Positions 29,215 through 37,945 of a stretch of DNA of 64,000 nucleotides are shown here, piece by piece (the stretch's first letter is position 1; each line of letters starts with the position of its first letter). Made by a program: the position numbers and the translations under genes. The stretch is from Mycobacterium fragae (lineage in GTDB: Bacteria; Actinomycetota; Actinomycetes; Mycobacteriales; Mycobacteriaceae): positions 62,001 to 126,000 of the forward strand of contig NZ_LQOW01000006.1 in NCBI RefSeq assembly GCF_002102185.1. The letters run 5' to 3'. The notes below the pieces were generated by a model, which worked only from the letters and a program-made list of their open reading frames with translations, was not told the DNA's origin and ran no database searches.

Positions 29215-30351
29215 TCATCGCCGCGAGGCGATCACGCCCGTGTGGACCTGATCCCAGCCCTCGACAGACTCCGGGCTGCGCGGCTCGGGGCCGACATAGA
29301 TGGCCGACGGGCGCACCAGCTTGCCCAGCTTCTTCTGCTCGAGAATGTGGGCGCACCATCCCGCTGTGCGCCCACACGTGAACATCGCCGGCATCATGTT
29401 GGCCGGCACCCGGGCGAAGTCCAGGATCACCGCGGCCCAGAACTCGACGTTGGTCTCGATCGCCCGGTCCGGGCGGCGCTCCCGCAGTTCGGACAGCGCG
29501 GCCTGCTCGACCGCGACCGCCACCTCGTAGCGCGGCGCTCCCAACCGCTTGGCGGTCGCCCGCAATACCCGGGCCCGAGGATCCTCGGCCCGGTACACTC
29601 GGTGTCCGAAGCCCATCAGCTTGTCGCCCCGATCCAGGATTCCCTTGACCAGACCGCGGGCGTCGTCGGTGCGCTCGACCTCTTCGAGCATGGGCAACAC
29701 CCGCGCCGGCGCACCGCCGTGCAGCGGACCGCTCATCGCCCCGATCGCTCCCGATAGCGCGGCGGCGACATCGGCGCCCGTCGACGCGATCACCCGCGCG
29801 GTGAACGTCGAGGCGTTCATCCCGTGCTCGGCGGCCGACACCCAGTACGCATCGACGGCTTCGATATGGCGTGGATCCGGTTCGCCCTGCCACCGCGTCA
29901 TGAAACGCGCTGTGACAGTAGGACATTCGTCGATAATCCGCTGGGGCACCGCGGGCTGATAGATACCACGCGCCGACTGCGCAACATAGGACAATGCCAT
30001 CACCGACGCCCGGGCCAGCTGCTCGCGGGCGGTCGCGTCGTCGATGTCGAGCAGCGGCTGGTATCCCCAGATCGGGGCCAACATCGCCAGCCCGGCCTGC
30101 ACGTCGACCCGTACATCGCCGCTGTGAATCGGCAGCGGAAACGGCTCGGCCGGCGGCAGCCCATGGCCGAACTTGCCATCCACCAGCAGCGCCCAGGCAT
30201 CGCCGAAGGTGACCTGCCGGCTCACCAGATCCTCGATGTCGACCCCGCGGTAGCGCAGCGCGCCGCCGTCCTTGTCCGGCTCGGCGATCTCGGTGGTAAA
30301 CGCCACCACGCCCTCGAGGCCGGCGACGAAATTCTCCGGGATGACAGTCAT
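29215..30351 (-). CDS. citA: Citrate synthase 2
   Basis: 378 residues from the ATG at 30351 ([22 protein letters not shown]). Citrate-synthase catalytic features: [20 protein letters not shown] (His), [21 protein letters not shown] (His in the GPLHGG motif), [20 protein letters not shown] (His), and [16 protein letters not shown] (Asp/Glu region). It condenses oxaloacetate and acetyl-CoA. The window has two citrate synthases; this one is the CitA (Rv0889c) type and is divergent from pdxH. Confidence 0.95.
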   Translation of the reverse strand: MTVIPENFVAGLEGVVAFTTEIAEPDKDGGALRYRGVDIEDLVSRQVTFGDAWALLVDGKFGHGLPPAEPFPLPIHSGDVRVDVQAGLAMLAPIWGYQPLLDIDDATAREQLARASVMALSYVAQSARGIYQPAVPQRIIDECPTVTARFMTRWQGEPDPRHIEAVDAYWVSAAEHGMNASTFTARVIASTGADVAAALSGAIGAMSGPLHGGAPARVLPMLEEVERTDDARGLVKGILDRGDKLMGFGHRVYRAEDPRARVLRATAKRLGAPRYEVAVAVEQAALSELRERRPDRAIETNVEFWAAVILDFARVPANMMPAMFTCGRTAGWCAHILEQKKLGKLVRPSAIYVGPEPRSPESVEGWDQVHTGVIASRR

Positions 30352-30433
30352 AGGGGAATTCTCGCACGCCAATGCGCGCCGCTCGCTACCGGTCGGTAAC
30401 CAGCATGAGGCCGTTCAGAGTAGCGTTGGCTCG

Positions 30434-31093
30434 ATGGCAAGACCGGACGACGAGCACCTGGCGGCTATGCGGGTGGAGTACGGCTCCGTCGAGAAGGACG
30501 GTAGCCCGGACCTCGATGTCGACTGGCTCGCCGACGGCTGGCTTGCATTGTTACGCAAGTGGATTCACGACGCGGAAACTGCGGGCATCGCCGAGCCCAA
30601 CGCCTTTGTACTGGCCACCGTCGAGTCGGGAAGGCCGGTCAGCCGATCGGTGCTGTGCAAGGGCGTCGATGAGACCGGAATCACTTTCTACACCAACTAC
30701 GACTCGGCGAAGGGCGAGGAGCTCGCCGCTTCGCCGTACGCCTCGGCGACCTTTCCGTGGTATCTGCTCGGCCGGCAGTTTCACATCCGAGGGCCGGTGA
30801 CCAAGGTCGATCCGCAGGAGACCCAGCACTACTGGTCGATGCGGCCACGCGGCTCACAGCTCGGGGCGTGGGCGTCACATCAGTCCCGGCCGATCGCCTC
30901 GCGCGCGGCGCTGCTCGACCAGCTCGCCGAGGTGACCGCGCGCTTCGCCGACGTCGAACACATCCCGGTCCCGCCGAACTGGGGCGGCTACCGCATCGCG
31001 CCCGAAGTCGTCGAGTTCTGGCAAGGTCGGGAGAATCGGGTCCACAACCGGATTCGCGTCATCGGCGAGCGGGTCGAACGTTTGCAGCCGTGA
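30434..31093 (+). CDS. pdxH: Pyridoxamine 5'-phosphate oxidase
   Basis: 219 residues from the ATG at 30434. FMN-dependent split-barrel enzyme making pyridoxal 5'-phosphate. Hallmarks: [69 protein letters not shown] (R-P-x-GSQ--AW-S-QS), and the C-terminal PLP motif [20 protein letters not shown] then [18 protein letters not shown]. It sits between the two citrate synthase genes; in M. tuberculosis pdxH is elsewhere (Rv2607). Confidence 0.95.
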   Translation: MARPDDEHLAAMRVEYGSVEKDGSPDLDVDWLADGWLALLRKWIHDAETAGIAEPNAFVLATVESGRPVSRSVLCKGVDETGITFYTNYDSAKGEELAASPYASATFPWYLLGRQFHIRGPVTKVDPQETQHYWSMRPRGSQLGAWASHQSRPIASRAALLDQLAEVTARFADVEHIPVPPNWGGYRIAPEVVEFWQGRENRVHNRIRVIGERVERLQP

Positions 31094-31193
31094 ACAAAGC
31101 CCCCGCGCAGGCACGTCGCCGCGATAACGACTACCTTCAGCTATACGCAACCTTGTAGGACCAGCACCAACCGAAGATCGCAAAGGGGTTCCC

Positions 31194-32489
31194 GTGGCCG
31201 CAACCGACGACACCGCCACTCTCAAGTACCCGGGTGGTGAGTTGGACCTGGATATCGTCCACGCCAGCGAGGGGGCCGACGGCATTGCGCTCGGCTCGTT
31301 GCTGGCCAAGACCGGATACACCACCTTCGACCTTGGCTACGTCAACACCGCGTCCACCAAGAGCGCCATCACCTATATCGACGGCGAAGCCGGGATCCTG
31401 CGCTATCGCGGCTACCCGATCGAGCAGCTCGCCGAGAAATCGACGTTCCTTGAAGTCAGTTATCTGCTGATCTACGGCGAGCTGCCGAGCAAAGAGCAGC
31501 TGGCCGACTTCACCAGCCGAATCCAGCGGCACACCATGCTCCACGAGGACCTGAAGCGCTTCTTCGACGGTTTCCCCCGCAACACCCACCCGATGCCGGT
31601 GCTGTCCAGCGTCGTCAACGCACTTTCGGCCTACTACCAGGATTCGTTGGACCCGATGGACAACGACCAGGTCGAACTGTCCACGATCCGCCTACTCGCC
31701 AAACTGCCGACCATTGCCGCCTACGCCTACAAGAAGTCGGTCGGTCAGCCCTTCCTCTACCCCGACAACACGCTGACCCTGGTGGAGAACTTCCTGCGGA
31801 TGACGTTCGGCCTGCCCGCCGAGCCCTACCAGGCGGACCCCGAGATCGTTCGCGCGCTGGACATGCTGTTCATCCTGCACGCCGACCACGAGCAGAATTG
31901 TTCGACGTCGACGGTGCGACTGGTGGGTTCGTCCCGGGCCAACCTGTTCACCTCGATCTCCGGCGGCATCAACGCATTGTGGGGTCCGCTGCACGGCGGC
32001 GCCAACCAGGCGGTGCTGGAGATGCTCGAGCAGATCCGCGAAAGCGACGACGACGTCGGCGAGTTCGTCCGAAAGGTCAAGAACCGCGAAGAGGGCGTCA
32101 AGCTGATGGGCTTCGGTCACCGCGTTTACAAGAATTACGACCCGCGGGCCCGCATCGTCAAGGAGCAGGCCGACAAGATTCTCGGCAAGCTGGGCGGTGA
32201 CGACGACCTGCTGAAGATCGCCAAGGAACTGGAAGAGGCCGCGCTGACCGACGACTACTTCGTCGAGCGCAAGCTGTACCCGAACGTCGACTTCTATACC
32301 GGGCTCATCTATCGGGCGCTGGGCTTCCCGACGCGGATGTTCACCGTGCTGTTCGCGCTTGGTCGGCTGCCCGGCTGGATCGCCCATTGGCGTGAGATGC
32401 ACGACGAAGGCGACAGCAAGATCGGCCGTCCGCGCCAGATCTACACCGGCCACACCGAGCGGAACTACGCCACGATCGACACGCGCTAG
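31194..32489 (+). CDS. gltA2: Citrate synthase 1 (hexameric type)
   Basis: 431 residues from the GTG at 31194 with an AAAGGGG ribosome-binding region. It is the main TCA-cycle citrate synthase (Rv0896). Visible: [40 protein letters not shown] (catalytic His region), [21 protein letters not shown] (His), [20 protein letters not shown] (His), [20 protein letters not shown] (Asp). The ~50-residue N-terminal domain with [14 protein letters not shown] is typical of the Gram-negative-like type I enzymes. The stop shares CTAG with the convergent oxidoreductase gene. Confidence 0.96.
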   Translation: MAATDDTATLKYPGGELDLDIVHASEGADGIALGSLLAKTGYTTFDLGYVNTASTKSAITYIDGEAGILRYRGYPIEQLAEKSTFLEVSYLLIYGELPSKEQLADFTSRIQRHTMLHEDLKRFFDGFPRNTHPMPVLSSVVNALSAYYQDSLDPMDNDQVELSTIRLLAKLPTIAAYAYKKSVGQPFLYPDNTLTLVENFLRMTFGLPAEPYQADPEIVRALDMLFILHADHEQNCSTSTVRLVGSSRANLFTSISGGINALWGPLHGGANQAVLEMLEQIRESDDDVGEFVRKVKNREEGVKLMGFGHRVYKNYDPRARIVKEQADKILGKLGGDDDLLKIAKELEEAALTDDYFVERKLYPNVDFYTGLIYRALGFPTRMFTVLFALGRLPGWIAHWREMHDEGDSKIGRPRQIYTGHTERNYATIDTR

Positions 32490-33994
32490 TTAGCGCTGGC
32501 CAGCACTGCCATCGCGGCGTTGTGACCGCCGATACCCGAGACCGCGCCGCCGCGGCGCGCGCCCGAGCCGCACAGCAGGATCCGCTCGTGCGCGGTGGCG
32601 ACGCCCCATTGCTGCGCAGGCGTGTCCATCGGATCGTCGTCGTCGGCGAACGGCCAGGACAACCCGCCGTGGAAGATGTTGCCGCCCGTCATCGCCAACT
32701 CGTGTTCCAGATCCAGCGTGGTATGGGTCTCAATACACGGACGGCCGTTGGCGTCGGTCAGCAGTACATCTTGAATCGGTTCGGCCAGAACGGAATTCAG
32801 TGAAGCCAACGTGGCCGAGGTGAGCTCCTCGCGACTGCCAAGACCATGCGGCGTGTGCAGGCCGAACATCGTCAACGTCTGCGCACCGGATTCGCGTAGG
32901 CCGGCCGACAAGATGCTCGGATCGGTCACCGAGTGACAGTAGATTTCGCAGGGCAGCGGATCCGGTAGCGCCCCGGACGCCGCTTGCGAATACGCCGCGT
33001 CCAACTGCGACCAGGTTTCGTTGATGTGCATCGTTCCGCTGAACGCCTGCTCCGGTGCGACGGTGTCGTCGCGCAACCGCGGCAAACGGCGCAACAGCAT
33101 GTTGACCTTGACCTGCGCCCCCTGAGCCGATGCGGGCTTGGGCTCACCCAGGAGCTCGGCCAAAACCGAAGGCGTGACGCCGGCCAGCACGAACCGACCG
33201 TGGACTGTGAATTCGTCGTCGCGGTGGCGGTATCGAACCTCGCCGTTCGGATCGACAGCGAAAACGTCTGCGCCCGTAGTGATTTCGGCGCCGTGCTCAA
33301 CCGCAGCCGCGGCCAGCGCCGCCGTCACCGAACCCATGCCGCCGACCGGGACATTCCATTCGCCGCCGAGCAGGTGATAGAGGAAGCAGACGTTTTGCCG
33401 CAGCGATGTGTCGTCGACGCGGGCGAAGGTGCCGATCAAGGCGTCGGTGGCGATGATGCCGCGGGTCAGTTCGTCGCCGACGGCCTCGGCGATCGCGTGG
33501 CCGATCGGCTGCTCGACCATATCCAGCCACGCGGCGCCGGCATCGGGATCGCCGCCATCGGCGACGTGTCGGCGGGCCTGCTCGCGGGTGCGAAGCGGCT
33601 CCAACAGCGTCGGCCAGAGCCGTTCGGTCACCAGTCGGCAGCGCCGGTAGAGCGTGTGTGCAGAGGCGTCATCGTGACCGATCAACAGTCCGGTCCGGCC
33701 CGCCGTCGCGGGGTCAGGGGTGTACGACGCATACCGGCGGCGCGCCAACCGCACCGAGGCGCCCAGATCGTCGACGATGCGCGGCGGCAGCAGGCTGACC
33801 AGGTACGCGTACCGCGACAAGCGGACGTCAATGCCCTCGAAGACTTGCTCCGACACCGCGGCGCCGCCGACACGCGGCAGCCGTTCCAACAGCCGCACCC
33901 GCAGCCCCGCGCGGGCCAGGTAGGCCGCCGCGACCAGGCCGTTGTGCCCGCCCCCCACGACGACCACGTCGACGTTCGAGGGGCCGGCAGCCAT
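32486..33994 (-). CDS. Phytoene-desaturase-like FAD oxidoreductase (Rv0897c family)
   Basis: 502 residues. N-terminal FAD-binding [23 protein letters not shown] (~8-30), then [16 protein letters not shown], and the C-terminal carotenoid-oxidoreductase motif [23 protein letters not shown] (~475-497). It belongs to the NAD(P)/FAD amine oxidase/phytoene dehydrogenase superfamily; the substrate is unknown and there are no carotenoid synthesis genes beside it. The DUF2630 gene is 3 bp upstream in the same operon. Confidence 0.9.
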   Translation of the reverse strand: MAAGPSNVDVVVVGGGHNGLVAAAYLARAGLRVRLLERLPRVGGAAVSEQVFEGIDVRLSRYAYLVSLLPPRIVDDLGASVRLARRRYASYTPDPATAGRTGLLIGHDDASAHTLYRRCRLVTERLWPTLLEPLRTREQARRHVADGGDPDAGAAWLDMVEQPIGHAIAEAVGDELTRGIIATDALIGTFARVDDTSLRQNVCFLYHLLGGEWNVPVGGMGSVTAALAAAAVEHGAEITTGADVFAVDPNGEVRYRHRDDEFTVHGRFVLAGVTPSVLAELLGEPKPASAQGAQVKVNMLLRRLPRLRDDTVAPEQAFSGTMHINETWSQLDAAYSQAASGALPDPLPCEIYCHSVTDPSILSAGLRESGAQTLTMFGLHTPHGLGSREELTSATLASLNSVLAEPIQDVLLTDANGRPCIETHTTLDLEHELAMTGGNIFHGGLSWPFADDDDPMDTPAQQWGVATAHERILLCGSGARRGGAVSGIGGHNAAMAVLASAN

Positions 33995-33997
33995 GGG

Positions 33998-34249
33998 TCA
34001 GCCCAGGTAGCCCTCGACTTCGTCGGGCGGACGCACCGTCGCCTCCCGTGGGTCGCCCCCGGTTTCGCGCAGCGCCCGACGCTGCCGCAGTAGGTCCCAG
34101 CATTGATCGAGTTCGGTCTCGACTTGGCGCAGCCGTTCATGCTCCTCGGATGCGCTGATATCGCCGTGTTGCAGCTGTTCTCGAAGCGACCTTTCCTCGG
34201 CGACCAGATCGTGGATACGCGCCAGCGCGTCTTTGTCGGTCGGTTTCAT
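33998..34249 (-). CDS. DUF2630 small coiled-coil protein (Rv0898c family)
   Basis: 83 residues from the ATG at 34249. A charged helix (DALARIHDLVAEERSLREQL, then HERLRQVETELDQCWDLLRQRRA) suggests a coiled coil, followed by a conserved RPPDEVEGYLG end. The family is restricted to bacteria such as actinobacteria and is uncharacterised. It is cotranscribed with the oxidoreductase (3 bp gap). Confidence 0.85.
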   Translation of the reverse strand: MKPTDKDALARIHDLVAEERSLREQLQHGDISASEEHERLRQVETELDQCWDLLRQRRALRETGGDPREATVRPPDEVEGYLG

Positions 34250-34348
34250 GTCCTCTTCCCCGATTGGTTTTCTCGAATATAGGCTTCAAACCGCTCAGAC
34301 AAGAACGCACGCACGGATCAGTCCCGTTCATCAACATGAGGGAGAGCC

Positions 34349-35362
34349 ATGGCGGGTTCCGACGAAGCATCCGACACCACTGAGTGGCAGCGAACCGCCA
34401 AGTTCTACCGGCGGCCGCTTGGCCTGGCGTGGCTGATCGGCCTGGTGGTGATTCCGCTGCTGCTGGGGGTTATCGGCTACGGCGAACTGGACCGCAACCG
34501 ATCCGAGGCGAACGGGAAGACCGGTGCCCTGCCCACGCTGAGCGCGCCCAAGCCCCCGTCCGGCGCGCCGAGTACACCGACAATTCCCGCCTTGTCGCTG
34601 TCACCGGTGTCAATCACCCGGAGCGGCAACGACATCAAGCTTTCCGGTGATCTTCCCAGTCCCACGGCGAAGGCTTCGCTTCTTGACGCGGTGAAGTCGT
34701 TCGGCCGCGATGTCAACGTCATCGACAAAGTGCATATCAACCCCAACATCAACTCGCTCGATTTCTCCAAGGCTGGAGCGGTTTTCAAGGCCGCGGCATC
34801 AGTTACCGATTTCGGTCTCGCCGTCAAGGGCGACACCATCACGCTGAGCGGGACCGCCGGAAATGGAAACATCGAAGAGGCGATCGAGCAGGCAGCCGAC
34901 GCCGCTTGGCCCAACCTGAATATCGTTGACACGATGGCGATCAGCGGCCCAGTCATGCCGACCGGACCGTCCAGCGCGCCACCAGCCCCCGGCGCCGCCG
35001 GAAATGCTTGCGCCAACCTGCCATCGGACATCAAAGCGCTGGGGCCGATTACCTTCGTCAGCAACGGGTCCACATTGAGCCCGGCTAACGTGCAGACGCT
35101 GACCCGGGTCGCTGACAAGCTCAAGGCCTGCCCGGGCAGGAAGGTGACGGTCAACGGCTACACCGACAACACCGGCAACGACGCCGTCAATATTCCGTTG
35201 AGCACCAACCGTGCGAACGCCGTCGTCGATTTCCTGATCGCTCGAGGTGTTACCCGCGATCAGCTCACCGCGAAGGGTCATGGCTCCGCCGATCCGATCG
35301 CGGACAACGGCAGCCCGGATGGTCAGGCGAAGAACCGTCGCGTCGAAATCGTGGTCAGCTAA
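34349..35362 (+). CDS. arfA: ArfA/OmpATb, BON and OmpA-C domain envelope protein
   Basis: 337 residues. One N-terminal membrane segment (LAWLIGLVVIPLLLGVIGYG, ~27-46), a Pro/Ser-rich linker, a BON-like domain (~80-200, SGDLPSPTAKASLLDAVKSF... and NLNIVDTMAISGPV), and a C-terminal peptidoglycan-binding OmpA-like domain (ITFVSNGSTLSPANVQTLTRVADKL, VTVNGYTDNTGNDAVNIPLS, ANAVVDFLIARGV, NRRVEIVVS). In M. tuberculosis (Rv0899) it is needed for ammonia release and adaptation to acid. It is followed by arfB after 12 bp. A GGGAGAG ribosome-binding site precedes the ATG. Confidence 0.95.
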   Translation: MAGSDEASDTTEWQRTAKFYRRPLGLAWLIGLVVIPLLLGVIGYGELDRNRSEANGKTGALPTLSAPKPPSGAPSTPTIPALSLSPVSITRSGNDIKLSGDLPSPTAKASLLDAVKSFGRDVNVIDKVHINPNINSLDFSKAGAVFKAAASVTDFGLAVKGDTITLSGTAGNGNIEEAIEQAADAAWPNLNIVDTMAISGPVMPTGPSSAPPAPGAAGNACANLPSDIKALGPITFVSNGSTLSPANVQTLTRVADKLKACPGRKVTVNGYTDNTGNDAVNIPLSTNRANAVVDFLIARGVTRDQLTAKGHGSADPIADNGSPDGQAKNRRVEIVVS

Positions 35363-35374
35363 GGAGAATCCGGC

Positions 35375-35527
35375 ATGGACTTCGTTATCCAATGGTTGTG
35401 GTATCTATTGGCGTTCGTGGTCGGCTCGGCGGTTGCCTGGGTGATCACCGTCGTCACGATCAGGCGCACCAGCGAGGAGCAGGCGTTGGCGGACATGCCC
35501 GGCTCGCGTGAGATCGGAGCACCGTGA
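35375..35527 (+). CDS. arfB: ArfB, single-span membrane peptide
   Basis: 50 residues (MDFVIQWLWYLLAFVVGSAV...). One transmembrane helix (WLWYLLAFVVGSAVAWVITVV) and a charged tail (RRTSEEQALADMPGSREIGAP). The AAGGAG ribosome-binding site is 8 bp upstream. It matches Rv0900 in size and position. The stop TGA overlaps the ATG of arfC (GTGATG at 35524-35529). Confidence 0.85.
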   Translation: MDFVIQWLWYLLAFVVGSAVAWVITVVTIRRTSEEQALADMPGSREIGAP

Positions 35528-35676
35528 TGCACGATCCGAATAGCTGGCTGATCGTCGTCGCCTTCGTGCTCGGGCTGTTGCTGACGTTCGCGCTGATGAT
35601 TCGTCGCGTGAAACGCGAAGTGCCGGTGGGCTCGTCGCACTCCGAGAAAGAGAGCGACGGGGATTCCAGCGGCTGA
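35527..35676 (+). CDS. arfC: ArfC-like, short form (49 aa)
   Basis: It encodes a 49-residue product opening MHDPNSWLIVVAFVLGLLLT, with one membrane helix, then RRVKREVPVGSSHSEKESDG and a stop at 35674-35676. M. tuberculosis ArfC (Rv0901) is about 175 residues with a long Ala/Pro linker and an SH3-like C-terminal domain; here only the membrane anchor is encoded. It is translationally coupled to arfB (overlap at 35527). Either an ancestral short form or a truncation by the 35686-35749 palindrome region. Confidence 0.75.
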   Translation: MHDPNSWLIVVAFVLGLLLTFALMIRRVKREVPVGSSHSEKESDGDSSG

Positions 35677-35685
35677 CGCAAACCA

Positions 35686-35749
35686 CGCCGACTGTGTGGG
35701 TTATGGCGCGAAAAATGCGAAATCGCATACATAACCCACACACTCGGCG
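35686..35749. repeat. Long palindromic element between arfC and prrB
   Basis: Two 20-nt arms, CGCCGACTGTGTGGGTTATG (35686-35705) and CATAACCCACACACTCGGCG (35730-35749), pair at 19 of 20 positions around a 24-nt AT-richer loop that itself contains TGCG-AAAT-CGCA. It sits between convergent genes and could be a bidirectional terminator, or a copy of a dispersed palindromic (REP/MITE-like) repeat. Confidence 0.75.
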
Positions 35750-35783
35750 CTTGAAAGTTGCGGTGGCGCTGACTGTGCGGCGG

Positions 35784-37124
35784 TCAGCTAGGGCCGGGCA
35801 GACGCAGCAGCAAGCGCACTCCGCCAAGCGGGCTGTTCTCCAGCGAGGCCGTGCCTCCGTGCAGCTGGGCTTGCTGGGCCACCAACGCCAGGCCCAGCCC
35901 CGAACCGGAATGCGACGCCGTCGAACCACGGGAGAACCGCTCGAACACCATTCGCCGCTCCTCTTCGGGCACTCCGCTGCCGTTGTCGTCGATGGCGATT
36001 TCCACCCCGGCCCGCGAGCTGACCGCGGACAGCTGAACCCGCGTGGCGCCGCCGTGCTTGACGGCATTCGCGATGGCGTTGTCGACGGCCAGCCGTAAGC
36101 CTGCGGGCAGCCCGACGATGATGCACGTCGGCGACGGCACCAGCGAGACGTCGAGGTCGGGGTAGATCCGCATGGCGTCATGGGCCGCGCGGTCGAGCAG
36201 CTCGGTGATGTCGACCGGCACATGGTCCTCGGAGGTCGAAAGCTCACCCTGCGCCAACCGTTCCAACGCGGTCAGTGTGGCCTCGATGCGGGACTGCGTG
36301 CGGATCACGTCGTTGAGGACCTCTTTGCGTTGGTCGTCGGGCAGATCGAGGGTGGCCAGCACTTCGAGGTTGGTGCGCATCGCGGTCAGCGGGGTGCGCA
36401 GCTCATGCGATGACACCGCCGCGAAATCCCGGGCCGATGCCAGCGCCTCCTTCGTCCGGTTCTGCTCGTTCCAGATGCGTTGCAGCATGCCGCGCATGGC
36501 CTCGGCGATTTCGACGGCCTCGGTGGCGCCGCGCACTTCGACTTGGGGCCGTTCGTCGCCGGCGTCGATCGACCTGGTCTGCTGGGCCAGCCGTTTGAAT
36601 GGGCGCACCGCGAACGCGGCCAGCAACCAGCCCAAGACGGCGGCGGCGGCGATCGAAAAACTACAGATCAAGATCACCCGGCGGTGCAGATTGTTGGTGT
36701 CGGCGATGGTGGCGTCATAGGTGGCGCCCACCGCCACCAACATCGGGTGCGGCGCCGGGATATCCACGGTGCGTACCCGGTAGCGGACCCCGTCGACATA
36801 AGTGTCGGCGTAACCGGCCGGCAACTGGGGCAGCGTGACCTTCGAGTTGGAGGTGACGTCGTCGCCTCGGCGCACGGTGATGATGGCGTCCTGGTCGTTG
36901 GGGGATTTCGGAATTTCGCCGAGGCCGCGGGGGAGGAACGGGATCGCGAAACCTGCTGCCTCGTCGAGGCGGCGGTCCAGCCGTTCCTTGCGGTCGTTGG
37001 TGATGCCCACCCAGACGACGACGCCGACGATGAGTACGGGAATTGCCGCGCCGATGGCCGTCGCCACTACCACCCGCGCCCGCAGCGACGGGGTGCGGGT
37101 GAAGATGCGGGACAACAAATTCAT
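35784..37124 (-). CDS. prrB: Sensor histidine kinase PrrB
   Basis: 446 residues from the ATG at 37124 (MNLLSRIFTRTPSL). Two membrane segments (VVVATAIGAAIPVLIVGVVVWV; VILICSFSIAAAAVLGWLLAAFAV) flank a ~110-residue extracytoplasmic domain. Then a HAMP region, the phospho-acceptor FAAVSSHELRTPLTAMRTNLE (H box), N box DNAIANAVKHGG, G1 IAIDDNGSGVPEEER, and G2 GSGLGLALVAQQAQ. It is the essential mycobacterial PrrAB system (Rv0902c). It follows prrA by 11 bp on the minus strand. Confidence 0.96.
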   Translation of the reverse strand: MNLLSRIFTRTPSLRARVVVATAIGAAIPVLIVGVVVWVGITNDRKERLDRRLDEAAGFAIPFLPRGLGEIPKSPNDQDAIITVRRGDDVTSNSKVTLPQLPAGYADTYVDGVRYRVRTVDIPAPHPMLVAVGATYDATIADTNNLHRRVILICSFSIAAAAVLGWLLAAFAVRPFKRLAQQTRSIDAGDERPQVEVRGATEAVEIAEAMRGMLQRIWNEQNRTKEALASARDFAAVSSHELRTPLTAMRTNLEVLATLDLPDDQRKEVLNDVIRTQSRIEATLTALERLAQGELSTSEDHVPVDITELLDRAAHDAMRIYPDLDVSLVPSPTCIIVGLPAGLRLAVDNAIANAVKHGGATRVQLSAVSSRAGVEIAIDDNGSGVPEEERRMVFERFSRGSTASHSGSGLGLALVAQQAQLHGGTASLENSPLGGVRLLLRLPGPS

Positions 37125-37135
37125 GCTCAGGCCTG

Positions 37136-37846
37136 TCACTGCATGCGCAGCACGAATCCCACTCCACGCACGGTGTGCAGCAGGCGGGGGCCACCGCCGG
37201 CCTCCAGCTTGCGCCGCAGGTACCCGATGAACACGTCGACGACGTTGGTGTCGGCTGCGAAGTCATACCCCCACACCAATTCCAGCAACTGCGCGCGCGA
37301 CAGCACCGCGGTCTTGTGCTCGGCCAGCACGGCGAGCAGGTCGAACTCGCGCTTGGTGAGGTCGACGTCGACGCCGTTGACCCGGGCCCGCCGGCCCGGG
37401 ATGTCGACCTCGAGGGGGCCCACGGTGATGGTCTCCGCGGAGGACGTCGCGGTTGATCCGCGGCGGCGCAGCAGTGCCCGCACCCGCGCTACCAGCTCCT
37501 GCAGGACGAACGGCTTGACCAGGTAGTCGTCCGCGCCGGCCTCCAGGCCGGCGATCCGGTCGTCGACCGAGCTGCGCGCGGACAGCACGCAAACCGGGAC
37601 GTCGTTGTCCATCGCACGCAGCGCAGTGACCACGCTGACGCCGTCCAGCACGGGCATGTTGATGTCGAGCACGATCGCATCGGGTCGGGTCTCGGTGGCA
37701 CTGCGCAACGCCTCGGCGCCGTCGACCGCAGTCGACACCTCGAATCCGGACAGTCGCAGGCCACGCTCCAAGGAGGCAAGCACGTCGGAGTCGTCGTCGA
37801 CAACCAAAACCCGAGGTGAGGTCACACCAGTGTCCATGCCGCCCAT
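37136..37846 (-). CDS. prrA: Response regulator PrrA (OmpR family)
   Basis: 236 residues. Receiver domain: [19 protein letters not shown] (acidic pocket), phospho-acceptor Asp in [17 protein letters not shown] (~61), [28 protein letters not shown] (Lys). C-terminal winged helix: [35 protein letters not shown] then [15 protein letters not shown]. It is nearly identical to M. tuberculosis PrrA (Rv0903c). It is divergent from the first ABC exporter across a ~100-bp gap. Confidence 0.97.
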   Translation of the reverse strand: MGGMDTGVTSPRVLVVDDDSDVLASLERGLRLSGFEVSTAVDGAEALRSATETRPDAIVLDINMPVLDGVSVVTALRAMDNDVPVCVLSARSSVDDRIAGLEAGADDYLVKPFVLQELVARVRALLRRRGSTATSSAETITVGPLEVDIPGRRARVNGVDVDLTKREFDLLAVLAEHKTAVLSRAQLLELVWGYDFAADTNVVDVFIGYLRRKLEAGGGPRLLHTVRGVGFVLRMQ

Positions 37847-37907
37847 GATGCCTGATTGTCCGCCTTAGCTGTGGGAACACCCACCCCGGGTGCCCCGGCG
37901 CGGCGAC

Positions 37908-37938
37908 TTGACCTCATCCATTGTTGAGGTTTTAGCCT
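37908..37938 (+). promoter_or_regulatory. MerR/SoxR-type promoter of first ABC exporter
   Basis: -35 TTGACC (37908-37913) and -10 TAGCCT (37933-37938) are separated by 19 bp, the over-long spacing typical of MerR-family-activated promoters. The spacer is covered by the 18-bp dyad CCTCATCCATTGTTGAGG (37912-37929), which has the half-sites and spacing of a SoxR box. The GTG start at 37946 is 8 bp after the -10, so the transcript should be leaderless. Confidence 0.5.
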
Positions 37939-37945
37939 CGACGGC

